A DNA stretch of 64,000 nt from Desulfovibrio desulfuricans (GTDB lineage: Bacteria; Desulfobacterota; Desulfovibrionia; Desulfovibrionales; Desulfovibrionaceae), in contig NZ_JANFYZ010000007.1 of assembly GCF_024460775.1 (NCBI RefSeq), forward strand, positions 91,245 through 155,244. The letters run 5' to 3'. Positions 1-9,049 of this stretch are shown here, piece after piece. Every line of letters begins with the position of its first letter. Positions within the stretch are counted from its first letter, which is position 1. The translations under genes were made by a program, and so were the position numbers. The notes under the pieces are model-generated. The model saw only the letters and a list, made by a program, of their open reading frames with translations. It had not been told where the DNA came from and ran no database searches.

Positions 1-93
1 ACACTGCAAAGGGAGAGGCCGCGTCGCTGGCGTTAACAGCAAGAAAAATCTGATGATTCAGTGACATCATGCTCTATACCGGGATACAACAGA

Positions 94-876
94 TCAGAAA
101 AAATCCGCATTATGCGCGCTGAAGCGTGTTGTCAAAAAATCCTTGAACACGGCTACAGATGAGGCCGCAGTGTTGCTCCAGGCAAAATCCTGAAAAACAA
201 AATGTCCGCAATACGGCAGCATGAGCAGGGAGGCACCCGGGATCAGTTTTTTCATGTCCACAAGCTGCTCTGGCAAAACGATATCCCGGTCGCCGCCCAC
301 AATAAGCGTTGGCGTTTGAAGGGCTTGCAAAATTTCAACTTCAACAACGCAATCCCTGCTCCACAACTCTTTTGTCTTACTGATAAAACTCTCAAGCATT
401 GGAGCAGGGTTCAGCTCGGCATACTGCTGCGCAACTTCCGGCATATGCTCCTGAACAAAATCCACAGACAAAGCCTCAACCGTTTCCAGCCAGCCTTGCG
501 ACATCCCCGACACGCCAAGATAATTGGCCGATATGGCAATGAGGTTCTTTACCTTGTCTGGCAGGCAGTTTGCCATATGCAAGCCGAGGTTTGCCCCATC
601 GCTGTAGCCAACAATGTGAAAAGGCGGCAGATCAAGCGCCTGTGTGAAAGAGATCAGTTCATCCGCCATCAGGGCATACTCAAACGGAGCTTCGGTATCC
701 GCGGTTCTGCCGTGCCCGCGCCTATCAACAGCAATCACGCGGAAATCCTTTGCCAGTTCTGCCAGCAGGGTTTCGTAATTTTCGCAGGTATCCAGCCCGC
801 CGTGCAAAAAGAGAAGAGGCTCCCCCTGCCCTTCTGTTGTATAAAACCAGTTGATTCCATCTGTTGGTATCTGCAT
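94..876 (-). CDS. alpha/beta hydrolase
   Basis: A 260-residue protein of the alpha/beta hydrolase fold, probably cytoplasmic because no signal peptide is visible. The oxyanion-hole segment LLFLHGGLD lies near residues 21-29, the nucleophile elbow GYSDGA near 90-95 supplies the catalytic serine, an acid is likely in GGDRDIV near 193-199, and the catalytic histidine is in YCGHFVFQ near 222-229. Length is normal for the family (about 260-280). Substrate cannot be inferred: such proteins include esterases, haloperoxidase-like enzymes and hydrolases of small lactones. It stands alone, with the chemoreceptor gene downstream of a terminator on the same strand. Family assignment is firm, specific function unknown. 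Confidence 0.85.
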   Translation of the reverse strand: MQIPTDGINWFYTTEGQGEPLLFLHGGLDTCENYETLLAELAKDFRVIAVDRRGHGRTADTEAPFEYALMADELISFTQALDLPPFHIVGYSDGANLGLHMANCLPDKVKNLIAISANYLGVSGMSQGWLETVEALSVDFVQEHMPEVAQQYAELNPAPMLESFISKTKELWSRDCVVEVEILQALQTPTLIVGGDRDIVLPEQLVDMKKLIPGASLLMLPYCGHFVFQDFAWSNTAASSVAVFKDFLTTRFSAHNADFF

Positions 877-973
877 TGCTTGCGCTCCAGCATCTGATGT
901 ATTTGTTATATTGGCTTGTTGCGATGGTTTATCAACTTTAGAGCGTTGCCGTTAATGCCCAGAGCATACAAAC

Positions 974-1010
974 AAAAAGAGCCGGGGTAGACCATACTCC
1001 GGCTCTTTTT
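974..1010. terminator. bidirectional intrinsic terminator
   Basis: Twelve-base arms AAAAAGAGCCGG and CCGGCTCTTTTT enclose a 13-base loop, giving a T-run on either strand. It sits just past the stop of the hemerythrin chemoreceptor gene (minus strand) and separates it from the hydrolase gene. Confidence 0.85.
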
Positions 1011-1036
1011 ACAAATATCAGAGTTTGCTTTTCAGG

Positions 1037-2767
1037 TCACTGCACGCCCTTGCCATTAAGAAATGGGCCGTAGCGTTTATCCGTTCCCATGATATGGCCC
1101 ACGAGCCACTCTTTCAAAAAACGCATGATTTCCATGGTGACCTTGGCGCGACCATTTTTAAGTTCCTGCTCAAAGGCCAGAACTTTTTCTACCAGATCAC
1201 GGTGCGCTTTTTTGTGTGCAGGCGCTTCTGCGTAGCCATAGCGGTCAAAAAGCTCTTCTTCCGTGGCAAAATGCTTTACCGTGTATTGCTTCAACCTGTC
1301 CAGCACGCCTGCCAGCACCTCTTCTGAGCGGCGTTGCCGCATGGCGGAATTAAGCTCATTGATAAGGGCCACAAGCGCCTTGTGCTGCTCGTCAATCTTT
1401 GCAATTCCCACAGAAAGATCGTTTGTCCAGCATATAAGCTGATCGGAATCTACAACGCCGCCAAGATTTCCTTGCCCCATGGCGCTGACGATGGCGTCCA
1501 GTTCTTCTGCCTGACCAGATATTTCCACGAGCACACGGATGGAATTATTGACGTGCTCCGCCGTTTCTTTTGCAATGGTGTTGACTTCAGCCGCACCTCT
1601 GCGAACATCTTCACTCGCTGCGGTCTGTGCCTGACTGGACGCCGCGATGGCAGAAACTTCGTTGGCGGCCTGCTGAACAAATCCCGCAATCCTGTCCACA
1701 TCTTCGGCGGCCTGTTCTGCGGCGCTAGCGCTTGTAACAATATCTTGTGCGGCGGCATCTACAGCCTGAACATTTTCGCGCGCCTTGGCCTGAATATTTC
1801 TCAATGACTCGCCGACCTCGCTGGTGGCCTTCATTGTCTTTTCCGCAAGCTTCCGCACTTCGTCGGCGACCACGGCGAATCCGCGGCCGGCTTCGCCTGC
1901 CCTGGCGGCCTCAATGGCGGCGTTCAGGGCCAACAGGTTTGTTTGATCCGCGATGTCGGAAATAACTCCAAGCACAGCTCCAATGCCCTCGGCCTGTTGC
2001 CCAAGATTGGCCATGGTTTCCTTGAGCAGCAGAATGCGCTCTTTAACCTGATCAATAGAAAGAACTGCCGAGCGCACCCCTTGCGCGCCCGACACAGCCC
2101 CCTGCTGCGCCAAAGCAGCGTCATCCGCAGCTTTAACGGTATTGAGCGCTATACTCTGAATGGCGGAATTAATCTGTTCTATGGCCTGCGAGGCTTCCTG
2201 CATTCTCTCCCGCTGATGCACCACATCGCGGTCCACATTCTCCATGTTTTGACCAAGTTCGCGGATACCGGAAAAAATACTCGAGGATGCAGTGGCTGCT
2301 TTTTGCGAGGCGGTGCGCATGTCATTGAGCAGTTGCCGCACCTGCGCTTCCGCAGCGCGGCTTTCCTGCAATGCAAGCTCGCTGTCTGCCGCGAGCCGGT
2401 GCGCTTCGTCGCCTTTATGCCGGGCATCTTTAAGCGCCTGATCCAGCGAGGCAACCATAGTGCAAATACTTTCGCGCAGGTCTGAATATTCTTTGGGCAT
2501 GGAACACGCTGGGTATGCTGCGGGGCGGCCACTGGCGATCTCTTGTGCGTAATTACGTATGCTGCGTAAAGGAAGTATCAGCTGCCTATAGACCGTCCAT
2601 ATTAAAAAAAGACCAGCCGTGGCCGCCAATAAAAATAATGCGCCGTGTATTATAAACGATGCATTAGAAATAACGCCATATGTGAATGATGCTGCGCCAC
2701 CGCACATCAGCACGGCAGCAGAAGAAAATAACCGGAATGAGAGGCTTGTTCCTGATGCAATAGCCAT
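1037..2767 (-). CDS. methyl-accepting chemotaxis protein with C-terminal hemerythrin domain
   Basis: A 576-residue chemoreceptor. Two hydrophobic segments near residues 8-30 and 39-62 are separated by only a few residues, so there is almost no periplasmic sensor domain. A HAMP-like linker follows, then the MCP signalling domain with the conserved hairpin-tip segment around [20 protein letters not shown] (about 290-310). Residues about 440-570 form a hemerythrin domain with all expected di-iron ligands visible: H in IDEQHK, H and E in KHFATEEE, two H in HKKAH, and H and D in GHIMGTD. Desulfovibrio DcrH is the known precedent for such receptors binding O2 or sensing redox. I infer cytoplasmic oxygen or redox sensing that drives aerotaxis. 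Start has a GGGG-type ribosome site. Confidence 0.93.
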   Translation of the reverse strand: MAIASGTSLSFRLFSSAAVLMCGGAASFTYGVISNASFIIHGALFLLAATAGLFLIWTVYRQLILPLRSIRNYAQEIASGRPAAYPACSMPKEYSDLRESICTMVASLDQALKDARHKGDEAHRLAADSELALQESRAAEAQVRQLLNDMRTASQKAATASSSIFSGIRELGQNMENVDRDVVHQRERMQEASQAIEQINSAIQSIALNTVKAADDAALAQQGAVSGAQGVRSAVLSIDQVKERILLLKETMANLGQQAEGIGAVLGVISDIADQTNLLALNAAIEAARAGEAGRGFAVVADEVRKLAEKTMKATSEVGESLRNIQAKARENVQAVDAAAQDIVTSASAAEQAAEDVDRIAGFVQQAANEVSAIAASSQAQTAASEDVRRGAAEVNTIAKETAEHVNNSIRVLVEISGQAEELDAIVSAMGQGNLGGVVDSDQLICWTNDLSVGIAKIDEQHKALVALINELNSAMRQRRSEEVLAGVLDRLKQYTVKHFATEEELFDRYGYAEAPAHKKAHRDLVEKVLAFEQELKNGRAKVTMEIMRFLKEWLVGHIMGTDKRYGPFLNGKGVQ

Positions 2768-3333
2768 GACAGATCCCCTGATGTCGTCGATTGTCGATTT
2801 TCAGGAAGCAAAAACGGTTCCGATAAAAATGCTGGCTAAACAACTCAACGGGAATATTAACAACTTTTGTATATAATTATACAAGTTAAATGAAACTGTC
2901 ACTAAAGAAATACGGTAGCTTCCTATCTTTTAAATCGATGTCAAAGAGCCTACCCATTCTTGAGTAGTCTGTATAATAAAATCAAAAAAAGTCGCTAGAG
3001 ATTCACCGCCCCATCCATTGACCATAGCACCTGCCTTGTTTGAGACATAACGGATGCATTAAATTTTTTATTAGCTGAAAAAATAATTTTTTTGGAAATA
3101 AACAAAATAATCACTGTTATACTGAACAAAACAATGAGTATTAAAACTTCTCACTACAGCAACAAAGGAAAGCATGCGCGCTTCAAGGTCAAACGTGTTC
3201 CATGATAGTCACGTGTGACATAAAGTCGCATATGACCGGGCGGCGGTATTCACATAGCAAACGCAGGATTGCGGAAGCTGCACTCCGGTAAGAGTGCAGA
3301 ATGGCGCGGGGGGAGGGGGAAGGCTGCTTAACT
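2768..3333. other. gene-free AT-rich intergenic region
   Basis: No credible gene seen. It is AT-rich, unlike the flanking genes. A palindrome with arms TTGTATA and TATACAA (2867-2884, 4-base centre) lies about 100 bases upstream of the chemoreceptor start and could be an operator or part of its promoter; that is inference only. Confidence 0.5.
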
Positions 3334-3381
3334 CAAAAAAAGGACGGGTGCCGCATGTACGGCATGACACCATACATGCGG
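3334..3381 (-). terminator. probable terminator of the ABC-F gene
   Basis: On the minus strand, downstream of the ABC-F stop, nine-base arms CCGCATGTA/TACATGCGG (3351-3359 and 3373-3381) form a hairpin. About ten bases later comes a run of seven T (3334-3340 read in complement). The gap between hairpin and T-run makes it less than canonical. Confidence 0.5.
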
Positions 3382-3407
3382 GCTGACGCTGACAGGGGGA
3401 GTTTGCT

Positions 3408-5282
3408 CTACCCTGCCAGTTCACCAAGCTCTTGCAGGCGCTGCTCCGCAAATTCCCAGCGCAGCAGCAGTTCGGTCTGCTCTGTTTCCAGCGCCACCAG
3501 CCGGTCTGTGGTTTTGGCAAAAGCTTCTGGATCTCGAGCGAACAGCTCAGGATCGGCAAGGGTTGCCTCCAGAGTTTTCTGCTCCTGCTCCAGGGCGTCC
3601 ATGCGCTCGGGCAGGGCTTCCAGCTCCTTGCCCAGTTGTTCAAATTCCCGCTGTTCCTTAAAGCTGCGTTTGCGGGGCTTGTCCGAGGCGAGGCGCTGGC
3701 TTGTACGGGCGGTTTTTTCTTCCGGCTTGCGCTCCTGCGCAGGGGTCGAGCGCTGACGCAGCCAGTCGGTATACGCGCCAACATACTCGTGCGCCATGCC
3801 GTCGCCTTCCAGCGCGATGACGCTGGTGACAAGATTATCCAGAAAACTGCGGTCGTGGCTGACCACAAGCACGGTGCCGGAATAATCCGCAATCAGCTCT
3901 TCCAGCAGGTCAAGGGTTTCCGCATCCAGATCGTTGGTGGGTTCGTCCAGCACCAGCACGTTGGATGGCCGGGTAAAGAGCTTTGCCAGCAGCAGGCGGT
4001 TGCGCTCGCCGCCGGAGAGCACCTTGACCGGCAGGCGCAAGCGGTCGGGAGTGAAGAGAAAATCCTGTAAATATCCTGCCACATGGCGCGTGCTGCCGCC
4101 TACCGTGACCACGTCGTTGCCCTCGGCAACGCTGTGCATGACGCTGGCTTCCGGATCGAGCGTTTCGCGCAACTGATCGAAATAGCTGATTTCCAGATTG
4201 GTACCCAGGCGCACCTCGCCTTCTGTGGGCTGCTGCTCGCCCAGCAACACGCGGATAAGAGATGTTTTGCCCGTGCCGTTTTCGCCTATCAGGCCCACGC
4301 GGTCGCCGCGCTGAATGATTGTGGAAAAATTGCGGATAAGGGGCGGCTGACCGGAATAGCCGACTGAAATATTGTCGGCCTCAATAACCAGCTTGCCCGA
4401 GCGCCCGGCCTCCTGCGCGGCCATACGCACGTTGCCCTGCCTGTCGCGCCGTTCGGCGCGCTCGGCCCGCAGGGCCACAAGAGCACGCACCCGGCCCATG
4501 TTGCGCGTGCGGCGGGCCTTGATGCCCTGACGAATCCACACTTCCTCCTGCGCAAGCTTTTTGTCTTGCAGCGCAAAGGCGCGCTCCTCGGCGGCAAGGC
4601 GTTCCTCGCGCCGCTCGGGGTAACGGTCGAACCCGCAGGAATAGTTGTGCAGCTTGCCCCGGTCGATCTCCACAACACGTGTGGCAAGGCGCTTGGCAAA
4701 GGCCCTGTCGTGGCTGACAAAAATCAGTGTGCGGGCCTTGCGCAGCAAAAAATCTTCCAGCCAGGTGATGGTGGCGATGTCCAGGTGGTTGGTGGGTTCG
4801 TCCAGAATGAGGTCTTCAGAGCAGATCAGCGCCCGCGCCAAAGCCACGCGCCGCTTGGTGCCGCCAGAGAGCGAGGTAAAATCCGCATCGGGATCCAGCC
4901 CCAGATGATTGATGACGGCAAGCACATCGCCGTAGCGCTCCCAGCCGCTGCTCAGCTCAAGGCTGTGCTCGGCCCCGGCATGGGCTGCGGCAAGGGCCGT
5001 GCCCTCCTCGCCCAGAACCTCCGCCACCAGAGAAAAAACCGTGCCGCGCCAGCGTTCCGGCACATCCTGCGGCATCTGGCCTATGAGCGTGCCGGGGCGG
5101 ATAATCATGCCGGAATTGGGCTGCATCTGCCCGCCGAGCAGCGCCAGCAGCGATGACTTGCCCGCGCCGTTGCGACCCACGAGACAAAGCCTGTCGCCCA
5201 CTTCAACCGAAAAATCCGCAGAATCCAGTAGCGGCTTGCCGCCGAGGTTCAGGGTAACGCCCTGCATGCTCAAAAATGCCAA
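3408..5282 (-). CDS. ABC-F family ATPase, Uup-like
   Basis: Soluble protein with two ABC ATPase domains and no membrane segments. Walker A motifs are GRNGAGKSS and GENGTGKTS, signatures LSGGTKRR and LSGGERNR, Walker B LILDEPTNHLD and LVLDEPTNDLD, each followed by an H-loop SHD. The C-terminal ~80 residues are charged and coiled-coil-like, as in Uup. ABC-F proteins act on ribosomes or, for Uup, on DNA-linked processes. The open frame runs upstream to 5513, but family members begin close to MQGVTLNLGG. A TTG codon at 5280-5282 has GGAG six bases upstream and gives the N-terminus M-AFLSMQGV; the ATG at 5265-5267 is the alternative. Exact cellular role uncertain. Confidence 0.88.
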   Translation of the reverse strand: MAFLSMQGVTLNLGGKPLLDSADFSVEVGDRLCLVGRNGAGKSSLLALLGGQMQPNSGMIIRPGTLIGQMPQDVPERWRGTVFSLVAEVLGEEGTALAAAHAGAEHSLELSSGWERYGDVLAVINHLGLDPDADFTSLSGGTKRRVALARALICSEDLILDEPTNHLDIATITWLEDFLLRKARTLIFVSHDRAFAKRLATRVVEIDRGKLHNYSCGFDRYPERREERLAAEERAFALQDKKLAQEEVWIRQGIKARRTRNMGRVRALVALRAERAERRDRQGNVRMAAQEAGRSGKLVIEADNISVGYSGQPPLIRNFSTIIQRGDRVGLIGENGTGKTSLIRVLLGEQQPTEGEVRLGTNLEISYFDQLRETLDPEASVMHSVAEGNDVVTVGGSTRHVAGYLQDFLFTPDRLRLPVKVLSGGERNRLLLAKLFTRPSNVLVLDEPTNDLDAETLDLLEELIADYSGTVLVVSHDRSFLDNLVTSVIALEGDGMAHEYVGAYTDWLRQRSTPAQERKPEEKTARTSQRLASDKPRKRSFKEQREFEQLGKELEALPERMDALEQEQKTLEATLADPELFARDPEAFAKTTDRLVALETEQTELLLRWEFAEQRLQELGELAG

Positions 5283-5592
5283 AATATTCTCCAACACGGT
5301 GATATGATTCTGCCCAGGGCTGTAGTTGCTCTGGGTTGTGCCTGCCCTGCGATGGTGCGTTGTGCGATCCGCAAACCGGGTGACCAGCGCTGCGCGCAAA
5401 AAAAAACGCGGCACCTGCGCCCTGCAGAGGCGTATCATTACCCCAGCGGCGAAACTGACGCAACGGGCCGCTGACAAGCCTGTGCGTGACGCATCCGCAC
5501 AACACGGATGCAAAGGTGGTCTTGTCTTACCCGCACAAAGCGAGTAGCCGAAAGCATTGACGGAATTTCACTCATCACCCAAGGGCGGGAAT

Positions 5593-6360
5593 ATGCGGAG
5601 CGCAAAAATCTTTTGCTGGTGTTTTCTCTTTGTGTTTTTTGGCGGATTTGGCCGCGCCCTTGCAGGCGATATTCAGGTTCACGAGGGCACGCAAACAACA
5701 TCCCAGGGCCCAGTTGTGGTTAAGGCCTTTCTTGCCGCCGGGCAAGCGCCGCACCCGGCTATCATTGTGCTGCACGGCAGCCAGGGGTTGGATAAATTTC
5801 GGGCATTTTATGAGCGCAACGCCACACAATTCGCCCGCGCTGGTTTTGATGCCTATGTGCTGGATTATTATAATGAACAGGATGTCGCATGCTCCAAAAC
5901 TGTGGAAACGCGACGCGCAAATTTTTCAAAACGTATAGGCGCGTGGTCGCAGATGGTCGGCGATGTTGTGACAGGCGTGCTTGCGCAGGAGCAGAAGGCC
6001 CGCCCCGTTGGCATCGTGGGTTTTTCTCAGGGGGGATATCTGGGAACATCCGTTGCCAGCAAGGATACAAGAATCGCGGCGCTGGTTGTGTATTACGGCG
6101 GCATCCCCGCCCTGCGCAGGCCTGACGGCAAGCACCCCATTACCCACATGCCGCCCTTGCTGGAACTGCACGGCGATGCGGATACCGTTGTGCCCATGGA
6201 AAGAGGCAAGGAACTGGTGGAACTGACCCGCAGCCTTGGGCAAACCGCTGAGATGGTCATCTACCCCGGCGCAGGACACGGCTTTAACCGCTCTGCCGCC
6301 ACAGACGCGGAGCAGCGGGCGCTGGAGTTTTTTCAGCGGGTGTTGATGGACAAGAGGTAA
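5593..6360 (+). CDS. dienelactone hydrolase family protein, exported
   Basis: About 255 residues. The N-terminus (MRSAKIFCWCFLFVFFG) is a signal peptide with a likely cleavage after ALA. The mature part is an alpha/beta hydrolase of the dienelactone hydrolase type: nucleophile elbow GFSQGG with serine instead of the cysteine of classic dienelactone hydrolase, acid in HGDADTVVP, histidine in GAGHGFN. I chose the ATG at 5593 because it gives a clean signal peptide and has a GGGCGGG stretch before it; an upstream ATG at 5557 would bury the signal. Divergent from the ABC-F gene. Substrate unknown; periplasmic esterase activity is likely. Confidence 0.85.
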   Translation: MRSAKIFCWCFLFVFFGGFGRALAGDIQVHEGTQTTSQGPVVVKAFLAAGQAPHPAIIVLHGSQGLDKFRAFYERNATQFARAGFDAYVLDYYNEQDVACSKTVETRRANFSKRIGAWSQMVGDVVTGVLAQEQKARPVGIVGFSQGGYLGTSVASKDTRIAALVVYYGGIPALRRPDGKHPITHMPPLLELHGDADTVVPMERGKELVELTRSLGQTAEMVIYPGAGHGFNRSAATDAEQRALEFFQRVLMDKR

Positions 6361-6612
6361 AGGGAGCCCAATAGTTAGTGTCCGTGGGATGCCAGATAAC
6401 TACCAGAAGGAATTTTCACCTAAAGAGCCTGCCGCCAAATGTTAACCCCTTGGCGGTGGTTATTGAATCTGCGGTTATGCCGGGATCTGTTCGGAGGCAT
6501 GAGGCCAAGGCCAGTAGGCAACTCTGGGCATTCTGACACATCTTATATTTTTCATGCAACAGGGCACGATGAACATGATGGGAAACTTGAAAAAATGATT
6601 CGTATTTGCTGA

Positions 6613-7182
6613 TTAGATTTTTTTTGCAGTGCCGTAGCGAAAAACGCCGCGTTCCGAGATAATCAGTTCAGAAAAACTGCTTTGCCTCAAAATTTCGTCT
6701 GTACGGCGATTGAGGTTGCATCCATCGGCAATCCGTGTCCATGAGCTGTTGGCAAAGTCAACAAATTTCCCGGCCCGCGCTCCCTTGGGCCGCACATGCT
6801 CTATAAAGATAAACAGGCCGCCCGGCTTGAGCACCCGCTGTATTTCACTCATGCTTTTTTCAATATCCGCAGTGCAAAAAAGCAGCGTGGCGACCACCGT
6901 GTCAAACTGCCCTTCTGCAAAAGGCATTTCCTCAACATTGCCCCGAAAAAAAGTAAAATTCTTCCCGGCCCGCCGTTCAAGCTCCGGTGATGACTGGCGA
7001 TCCACCCCGGTCAGGCTGCGTATCTTTGCAGGATTATAATATCGGAGGTTAACTCCGGTCCCTATCCCGGCTTCAAGCACATCGCCATATGCGCGGGGGA
7101 TTATTGCTGAACGCATTTTCTTCAATACCCACGCTTCTAAAGGCATCATGGCGATGTCGTATATGTTCATGTCCGATTCCAT
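6613..7182 (-). CDS. class I SAM-dependent methyltransferase
   Basis: 189 residues. Motif I VLEAGIGTGVN near residue 35 binds S-adenosylmethionine; ATLLFCTADIEKSM and the post-motif VLKPGGLFIFIEHV are typical of the UbiE/COQ5-like Methyltransf_11 group. Length suits a minimal small-molecule methyltransferase; acceptor unknown. A second ATG four codons in (7168-7170) is an equally possible start. It is the last typical host-composition gene before the AT-rich reverse transcriptase region. Confidence 0.83.
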   Translation of the reverse strand: MESDMNIYDIAMMPLEAWVLKKMRSAIIPRAYGDVLEAGIGTGVNLRYYNPAKIRSLTGVDRQSSPELERRAGKNFTFFRGNVEEMPFAEGQFDTVVATLLFCTADIEKSMSEIQRVLKPGGLFIFIEHVRPKGARAGKFVDFANSSWTRIADGCNLNRRTDEILRQSSFSELIISERGVFRYGTAKKI

Positions 7183-7514
7183 TTGTTGTGCGGAGGGTGG
7201 GATTCAAATCACCATACAATATACCGATATAAAATATAATTTTAATTTTAAATTTGAGCAATATCCGGTTCTGTATCCAAAAAAACTAACTCCATAAATT
7301 TCTTTCAAATATTTTCACCATAACTTTGAACACGAGAGCAATGGAGAATATTACTCTGCTGGCGACTAACGCGCATCGTCTGGGAACCACGTTGCTCCTA
7401 CGAGGAAGACAGGTAATTCCATAAAGGCGTTCAAAAATTAAAATTGATCTTGTCATGTGGCCAAAAAAAGAATAGTGGATAAAGAAATAACATAAAATCA
7501 CACCAACAATATCT
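7183..7514. other. AT-rich leader upstream of the reverse transcriptase gene
   Basis: 332 bases between divergent genes. Composition is AT-rich like the reverse transcriptase gene, with one GC-richer patch around 7360-7410. I found no convincing gene and no hairpin as strong as the one downstream of the reverse transcriptase. It probably holds the promoter of the RT operon. Confidence 0.4.
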
Positions 7515-8876
7515 ATGAATGAATTAGAACAATTATTTGAAATGAATTTTATTTCAGACATTTATGAAACTAAAATTCGTAACAAGTCTGGACGCGGCAT
7601 TGATCGAATGTCAGTCATAGACTTTGACAGAAAAAAGGAAGTACACTTTAGCACTATTGCAAGGAAATGCTGCTCTGGCACCTATAAATTTTCTCTTTAT
7701 CTCCAGCGCCTAATTCTCAAAGGCCCGCATAGCAAACCCCGTTCCATATCGATCCCAACTGTCAGATATAAAATTGTATTAAAAATTCTAAATATAATTC
7801 TCCAAAATTATTTTCCGGACTGTGTCAAACGCGAACTTCCCAATGTTAAAGTTCGTAATCTTGCCTCACAAATTTCTTCCCATGATAACGCATTATATTT
7901 GCACAGACTAGATATCAAATCATACTATGACAATATAAACATCGAAAAACTTTGTTCTATTCTTACTGGAAGTAACATACCTCCAGCGATACTAGCACTT
8001 ATACGAGGAGCAATTACGACACAAAGCGTTCAATCTGGACATCACAAAAGTGACTTACACAATATCATTCCAACAAACGGAGTTCCGCAGGGCCTTCCAA
8101 TATCAAACATGCTAGCAGAAATATATCTAAGAAATATTGATACTGAATTAAAAGCCAAATTTGAATATTATGATAGATATGTCGACGACATTGTTATTCT
8201 ATCTAAGACCAAAGACAATATAGACAAATACTGCGAAGCAGTGTTTTCTGACATTGACCTAGAACTAAATACTGAAAAAACTAAATATTTCTGCCAAGAT
8301 TCTCCCGTACAATTTTTGGGCTATACACTTTTGCAAAATGAAATCACCGTCAAGGCAACAACTCTCGAGAAGCATTTACGATCAATCTCAATGATGTTTG
8401 CAAGACTTAAAAAAACTCTATCCCTAGAAAAAAAAAGAAAACGGAAAATTGGAGTCGGGATAATAAAATCTGCTTTTGTAGAAGATTTGAATGTCAAGAT
8501 TGCCGGAGCCAAATATCAAAACAAGAGATATGGTTGGCTTCAATATTTTTCTGAAATCACAGATACTCAGATCCCGTACCTAATTGACAATTTTGTTCGC
8601 ACACAATTCCAAAAAAGCCCCGTATTTAGCACGATACCACCTGATCTAAAGCATGCATCCCGGGCTTTTTATGAATTAAAATTTAGCGGAAAAAGCACTA
8701 CGTACTTGCATAATTATGAAGAGGTCGACACACAAAAAAAACGAGACTGGCTTACCAAGAGAGGTCTAGCCCCGGGCACATTTACAGGCCCAAATATTGA
8801 CCAACTCTACGCCTACCACGTTGGACGCTTCTTAAGTCAGATCGAAAGGGATATGGGGCTTGACTATAAAATTTGA
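7515..8876 (+). CDS. reverse transcriptase, probable anti-phage (DRT-type)
   Basis: 453 residues with the full palm order of a bacterial reverse transcriptase: motif A in LHRLDIKSYYD (catalytic Asp 133), motif B NGVPQGLPISN (188-198), motif C RYVDDIVIL (catalytic Asp pair 224-225), then thumb-proximal QFLGYTL near 263-269. There is no group II intron maturase/HNH domain, and no VTG motif of the kind expected in retron reverse transcriptases; the C-terminal ~180 residues are of a type I do not recognise. The gene is far more AT-rich than the host, suggesting transfer. Its stop codon lies inside a 13-bp stem of the following structured element, and a SLATT-like membrane protein gene follows 173 bases later. 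I infer a defence reverse transcriptase; exact class unresolved. No clear Shine-Dalgarno precedes the ATG. Confidence 0.88.
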   Translation: MNELEQLFEMNFISDIYETKIRNKSGRGIDRMSVIDFDRKKEVHFSTIARKCCSGTYKFSLYLQRLILKGPHSKPRSISIPTVRYKIVLKILNIILQNYFPDCVKRELPNVKVRNLASQISSHDNALYLHRLDIKSYYDNINIEKLCSILTGSNIPPAILALIRGAITTQSVQSGHHKSDLHNIIPTNGVPQGLPISNMLAEIYLRNIDTELKAKFEYYDRYVDDIVILSKTKDNIDKYCEAVFSDIDLELNTEKTKYFCQDSPVQFLGYTLLQNEITVKATTLEKHLRSISMMFARLKKTLSLEKKRKRKIGVGIIKSAFVEDLNVKIAGAKYQNKRYGWLQYFSEITDTQIPYLIDNFVRTQFQKSPVFSTIPPDLKHASRAFYELKFSGKSTTYLHNYEEVDTQKKRDWLTKRGLAPGTFTGPNIDQLYAYHVGRFLSQIERDMGLDYKI

Positions 8877-9030
8877 GGAAGGGGGGCCGCACTGCGGACC
8901 TGCTCCCGTTGAAGGGCGCGGCTATTCTAACCTACTCGTTTAATTACAGCTACCAGAGAAAGATTCTTTCACTGGCAAGAACCCCAATGCAATTGGGCGT
9001 CTGCACTTTGTACTTATCCCCCTTCCTCAA
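8873..9030 (+). ncRNA. putative structured ncRNA between RT and SLATT genes
   Basis: A 13-base arm TTGAGGAAGGGGG (8873-8885) is perfectly complementary to CCCCCTTCCTCAA (9018-9030). Inside are four local hairpins: CCGC/GCGG (8887-8897); GC-CCC/GGG-GC (8902-8919, one mismatch); CCAG plus GAAAG pairing CTTTC plus CTGG (8953-8975, one A-A mismatch); and CCCAAT/ATTGGG (8983-8997). The whole is a multibranched fold closed by one long stem, the layout expected of a template or guide RNA for a retron- or DRT-type reverse transcriptase. The 5' arm includes the RT stop codon. It could instead be a processing or terminator structure, but four stacked hairpins exceed a simple terminator and there is no T-run. 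Ends inferred from pairing only. Confidence 0.6.
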
Positions 9031-9049
9031 TTAACGCAAGGCATTAGAC

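Noticed and set aside
7286..7561. 91-codon minus-strand frame covering the RT leader
   Set aside because: Overlaps the RT start, no ribosome site or family; kept only as AT-rich leader.
7515..9030. Classic retron
   Set aside because: No VTG-type motif seen in the RT thumb and the structured RNA is downstream of the RT; a DRT-like system fits better, though a divergent retron is not excluded.
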